A stretch of DNA of 64,000 nucleotides, from assembly GCA_963665265.2 (NCBI GenBank), contig CAXXHQ010000001.1, positions 620,001 to 684,000 of the forward strand. Reading direction: 5' to 3'. Origin of the DNA: CAXXHQ01 sp963665265 (GTDB lineage: Bacteria; Planctomycetota; Planctomycetia; Pirellulales; Thermoguttaceae). The position numbers and the translations under genes are program-made. Of this stretch, positions 60,561-64,000 are shown piece after piece. Below the pieces are notes generated by a model that saw only the letters and a program-made list of their open reading frames with translations, had not been told where the DNA came from and searched no databases. Numbering within the stretch: the first letter of the stretch is position 1; every line of letters begins with the position of its first letter.

Positions 60561-63500
60561 CTATTTATCCTTTTGCGGCGCGACGATTTTCTCCGCCGCG
60601 GGGTCTTTCGGCTTCTTGTCCGACTTCTTATAGTCGTCCACTTTCAGGTCTCCCAGATCGACAATCCCTTTCGCATCGACGGGAATTTGCAGATACGCGG
60701 TCTTCGTTTCTTCTGACGCGGTTTGATACGTCAACTTGTATTTCGCCCCAGGGCACGCTTGATGAATTGAAAACTGTCCATTCTCGTCGGTTTCGGTAGC
60801 GCCGCTCCAGCCAAAGCGGGCTTCCGCGGCCATTTCGATACGAACCTTGCAGTTCTTCATCGGCTCGTTCGCCGCACGATCAACGAGCTTCGCTTTGGCC
60901 GATACGTAGGGCTTCAATTCAATCTCGACTTCCGTTTGATCGGGCTTAATTTCAATCCATGCGGCGCGCGTTCCGTTGAGTTCCTGCGAATAGAAGCGAA
61001 TAGGCCTTGCCGGCAAGTCAACGGCGAACTCGCCCGACGCGTCCACCGGGGCCGTTTTCATTCCCGCGGAATTCGCAAAGAATCTATCTTTCTCAAAAAT
61101 CCAAAGGTTGACGCTCGGCCGATTAGGGTCTATCCGTTCCACGGGTTTTCCGTCGCGTGTGACTTTCCCTTTGACTTTTCGGCGAGGAAACGCCGCCTTC
61201 AGATTCGCGTCTCGCTTATCTTCGTCGCCGAGTTTAACGGTCGTCTCCGCGTCTTCGTTCGAGAGATATATTCGATACTCGCCTGGCGCGACGTAAAATC
61301 CATAACGCCCTTCCTTGTCCGTTTTGGATACGCGCCAATACGTCTCTTGTTTCGCAGAGGATGCGGAACTTGACGCCGCAACCGGACTTATCGCCACGCA
61401 CTGTCCTTCAATCGGCTTGCCGTTCGGTCCGGCAACGACTCCGGCCAAGGCGACCGGTTTTTTTTGCATTTTGAGCTTAACGCCCTTCACGCCGTCGTCG
61501 GTCAAGTTCGTCAAGACGACGGGCGCCGAGGTTGAGCCCAACTTTTTGTCGTCGGCGCCAATCGCAGCCAAGGTCGCGTTCGGCAATTCGGTCACGACCA
61601 AAACGTAATCGCGGAAACACTCGGAACTTCGATAGACGAATTCGCCTTGTTTATTCGTTTTAACGAATTCCGGCTGCGGTTCCCGCCGCCATGCGTTTTG
61701 TTCGTCAATGGCCATTCCCGGTCGCATCACGCAGACGGTCGCCCCGGCCGTCGGCTTACCTTCCTCCCCGACGACCGTGCCGGTAATCGTCATGACCGAA
61801 TCAAAGACCAGCTCCATCGCCGAGCCATCGAGCTTATCCTTCCCTTGCGGCGTTCTGAGCGAAGAAGACGCAAATCGATATGGTTTCGCCGCATCGTCCG
61901 TCAACGGCCTAAAGTCGCCGCCGCGCGACGCAGCAAAAAAGAACGGCTTGGCGTAGGGCACGAACGTCGTCGCCGGAGCGACCGCAACGCCGTTTTCCTC
62001 CAATGTCAACGCTTGCATCACGTTCGTCCCGAAACGCCGGCCTTCGTCGTCAATGAAGCCGGAAAAAATGATCTGCGCGCCGGTAACCGCGTTTTCTTCT
62101 TTATCGAGGCATCGAACGCGATAATGCGTATCGGGGTAGAACTTCAAATCATACGAGGCCGCAAATTTGAGATCGACGTCTCCGTTCGACGAAGGTTTCT
62201 TTGCGTAAGCCGAGCCTTGATTCGACGCGATCGAATATGCTCCGTCTGCTTCAACTCCGGCGGGGATACGAAATTCGGCGAACCCTTCCGAATCGGCGTC
62301 GCATGTCGCGGTCAACCAGCCGTTCTCCAAAATCAATCCGTTCCTAAACGGGGCTTTCGCGCTGGAGTTCTGCATCGTTTCGCGGACTCGAACGGCAATT
62401 CTTTTTGCCTCCCGAAGCTCCAATCGCAAAGGCGTCTTAAATAACTCCGCGATGTCCTTGCCTTTCGTCTTTGGCAAGGGAATCTCCAATCCCGACGCTG
62501 GGAGCGTAGGCGTTTTATCGTCTTTCATCGGCTTCGTCCAAACGGCGTAGGCTTGTTTCTTTCCGCCGTCCGCGGTCGCCAGCACGGCGCAAACGTTGGA
62601 TTCGCTAGCTATGCGCAAGGAAAATTTCCCTTGCGAATTCGTTTTTGCGCTTTGCGAGTACACGCAATGCGCCATGGCGTTCCCCAACACGAAAACGCTT
62701 TGCACATTCACTCGCTTTGTCACGGTTTTCATGTCGTCGCATGCCGCCGTAACCGACGCGTTCGCGACAGGCTGACCGTTTTCATCAACGACGGCGCCCG
62801 TCAACTCTTGCATCTTTAACTTCGTCTCGAACGGACTGCCAAACCCGACCAGCGACTGTGGCATCGTTGCCACGCCAATTGCCGATTTGGCGCTTGCGGC
62901 TCCGATCGTCCGCGGCTCGGCTCGCAACAATCCGCCGGTGAGAGCTTGGGCGAGCCTTTCAAAGAACCCTCGCTTTGCCGCCTCGCGAAGAGCCTCTTGC
63001 TGCGTTTTAACCGCCTCCTCGTGGTTCTTCATCGCTTCCGCATTAGCGGCCGCGTTCATTCGTTCGTAAAACTGCGGATCCTCGGTCCAAACGTCGCCGA
63101 CGTCCTTCGTCTTCCCTTCCTCGAGCGTGACGTTTTGCCGACTCGCGTCGCTCTTCAGCGAAAAAGCGACTTGCTCCCACGTCATATAGTCCGGTTTTTT
63201 TACGAGCGCCTCCATGTGAAGCGGATAGCCTCCCGGAAGTCCGCCGATCTCAAATTGACCTTTCTCGTCGATCTCGCCGACGAACATTCGATAGTCCTGC
63301 GCATATTCCTGCTTGTCGATTTTGATCGAAATCAGCATTTGGCTTTTCCCGACCGGCTTCTTTCCGTCGCCCGTCATTAGGCGACCTTTCAACGTCGAGC
63401 CCGGCCGGAGCGAAATCGTCAACGTCTCCTGCAAATCGTCCAACACCGTCAAGCCAACGCGGTTCGAGGCTTTATCGACCGCCACGATCGGCCAACGTCG

Positions 63501-64000
63501 CATCGTCCGCTCTAAACTAAAAACGCCCTGTGAATCGGTGACCGCTTTCTTGTAATCGCTGTAGTACTTTAATTGGTCCGGCTGCCACCACTGCGGATAA
63601 ATCGCCACCTCGACTCCCGAGGCCGGTTTCGATCCGTCGTCGCCGACGATCACTTTTCCCTTCAACGTCCCGCGGTCGTTTCGCGGAAGATGGAAGTCTT
63701 TGCGGATTGACTCTTGAGCTTCGATCCGCACCGTCTCCTCACTCGTCTCTAACGCGTAGGAAGGTCGAATCCGATACTCGCCCTGACTGAGCTGCAACTT
63801 GTAATTGCCGTCCGCGTCCGTCGGCACATTAACATTAACCGTCGGCGGGTAACGAACAATGCGTCCCAGCACGTCCTTTTTCGGCTTCTCTACGTATTGG
63901 CTCGCCATGACGGCGCGATTGGCGAACGGCGTATTGCCCGGTCCGAACGTCACTCGCCCTTCGACCGATCCCGGCGACTTTATTTCGACGTCAACCGTAA
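60561..64000 (-). CDS. Large multi-domain protein with carboxypeptidase-regulatory-like repeats (N-terminus beyond the edge)
   Basis: At least 1146 residues are visible; the frame is open to the right edge and the text just before the GTG at 63953 (VDVEIKSPGSVEGRVTFGPG) is clearly part of the same domain, so the true start is outside. The protein consists of many Ig-like units of the carboxypeptidase regulatory type, marked by G-x-V-x-D-E-x-G-x-P-V-x-x-A-x-V (for example VVDENGQPVANASVTAACD, VVGEEGKPTAGATVCVMRPG, VVAGPNGKPIEGQCVAISP) and closing LxxGEYRI or PGEYRIYLS turns. One helical linker (about 310-350) interrupts them. The C-terminus is Lys-rich. It is probably exported and may bind polymers or stiffen the envelope; the function is unknown. 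Confidence 0.8.
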   Translation of the reverse strand, partial: TVDVEIKSPGSVEGRVTFGPGNTPFANRAVMASQYVEKPKKDVLGRIVRYPPTVNVNVPTDADGNYKLQLSQGEYRIRPSYALETSEETVRIEAQESIRKDFHLPRNDRGTLKGKVIVGDDGSKPASGVEVAIYPQWWQPDQLKYYSDYKKAVTDSQGVFSLERTMRRWPIVAVDKASNRVGLTVLDDLQETLTISLRPGSTLKGRLMTGDGKKPVGKSQMLISIKIDKQEYAQDYRMFVGEIDEKGQFEIGGLPGGYPLHMEALVKKPDYMTWEQVAFSLKSDASRQNVTLEEGKTKDVGDVWTEDPQFYERMNAAANAEAMKNHEEAVKTQQEALREAAKRGFFERLAQALTGGLLRAEPRTIGAASAKSAIGVATMPQSLVGFGSPFETKLKMQELTGAVVDENGQPVANASVTAACDDMKTVTKRVNVQSVFVLGNAMAHCVYSQSAKTNSQGKFSLRIASESNVCAVLATADGGKKQAYAVWTKPMKDDKTPTLPASGLEIPLPKTKGKDIAELFKTPLRLELREAKRIAVRVRETMQNSSAKAPFRNGLILENGWLTATCDADSEGFAEFRIPAGVEADGAYSIASNQGSAYAKKPSSNGDVDLKFAASYDLKFYPDTHYRVRCLDKEENAVTGAQIIFSGFIDDEGRRFGTNVMQALTLEENGVAVAPATTFVPYAKPFFFAASRGGDFRPLTDDAAKPYRFASSSLRTPQGKDKLDGSAMELVFDSVMTITGTVVGEEGKPTAGATVCVMRPGMAIDEQNAWRREPQPEFVKTNKQGEFVYRSSECFRDYVLVVTELPNATLAAIGADDKKLGSTSAPVVLTNLTDDGVKGVKLKMQKKPVALAGVVAGPNGKPIEGQCVAISPVAASSSASSAKQETYWRVSKTDKEGRYGFYVAPGEYRIYLSNEDAETTVKLGDEDKRDANLKAAFPRRKVKGKVTRDGKPVERIDPNRPSVNLWIFEKDRFFANSAGMKTAPVDASGEFAVDLPARPIRFYSQELNGTRAAWIEIKPDQTEVEIELKPYVSAKAKLVDRAANEPMKNCKVRIEMAAEARFGWSGATETDENGQFSIHQACPGAKYKLTYQTASEETKTAYLQIPVDAKGIVDLGDLKVDDYKKSDKKPKDPAAEKIVAPQKDK

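Overview
The window looks like a chromosomal segment from a member of the Planctomycetota, probably Pirellulales-like. This is inferred from gene content, not from a marker tree. The pointers are three PEP-CTERM surface proteins (two built from autotransporter-type repeats), a zinc-ribbon/GYF_2 membrane protein, a TPR protein carrying two RNA polymerase alpha-CTD domains, a fused SecDF, a very short conserved CPRC zinc-knuckle protein, several lipoproteins of unknown function, KdsA (Gram-negative outer membrane), and abundant dispersed palindromic repeats. Base composition is moderately GC-rich and even. No insertion sequence, prophage or CRISPR array was seen.

Layout. 1-6 kb: a truncated P-loop ATPase with its GYF_2 partner (minus strand), a divergent alkyltransferase-endonuclease V fusion, a 57-residue 2[4Fe-4S] ferredoxin, a lipoprotein and ApbE. 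6-14 kb: DedA, a Cys-rich secreted protein, UvrA, a small exported protein, a C45-type hydrolase and an RRM protein with a long leader. 14-23 kb: a sigma-54 activator behind a long structured leader, then two huge adjacent PEP-CTERM repeat proteins. 23-31 kb: Tgt, the alpha-CTD/TPR protein, tRNA-Thr(CGT), a FliL-like protein, a branched palindrome, KdsA with a lipoprotein, and a frameshifted GxxExxY gene between inverted repeats. 31-36 kb: a third PEP-CTERM protein, a zinc metallopeptidase and a GH127 beta-L-arabinofuranosidase. 36-45 kb: YajC-SecDF, TilS, RNase Y, a YmdB phosphodiesterase and a DUF374 acyltransferase. 45-49 kb: a lipoprotein and an ECF sigma three-gene unit. 49-52 kb: a membrane protein/winged-helix pair and a radical SAM gene sharing an operator-like palindrome. 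52-58 kb: a POTRA protein, a repeat-rich stretch with a gene remnant, tRNA-Leu(TAA), LeuA and a candidate structured RNA. 58-64 kb: two conserved small proteins, a LolA-like protein and a large multi-domain protein running off the right edge.

How parts work together. YajC and SecDF form a protein-export unit. RNase Y and the YmdB phosphodiesterase are a common RNA-metabolism pair. Tgt and TilS act on tRNA. UvrA and the alkyltransferase-EndoV fusion repair DNA. KdsA and the DUF374 acyltransferase belong to outer-membrane lipid synthesis. The most promising undescribed elements are a roughly 295-nt structured transcript on the minus strand (57510-57806) with its own promoter and terminator upstream of leuA; the GxxExxY cassette, in which a canonical slippery heptamer restores the reading frame; the palindrome shared by the winged-helix operon and the radical SAM gene; and the branched three-stem palindrome at 27139-27224.
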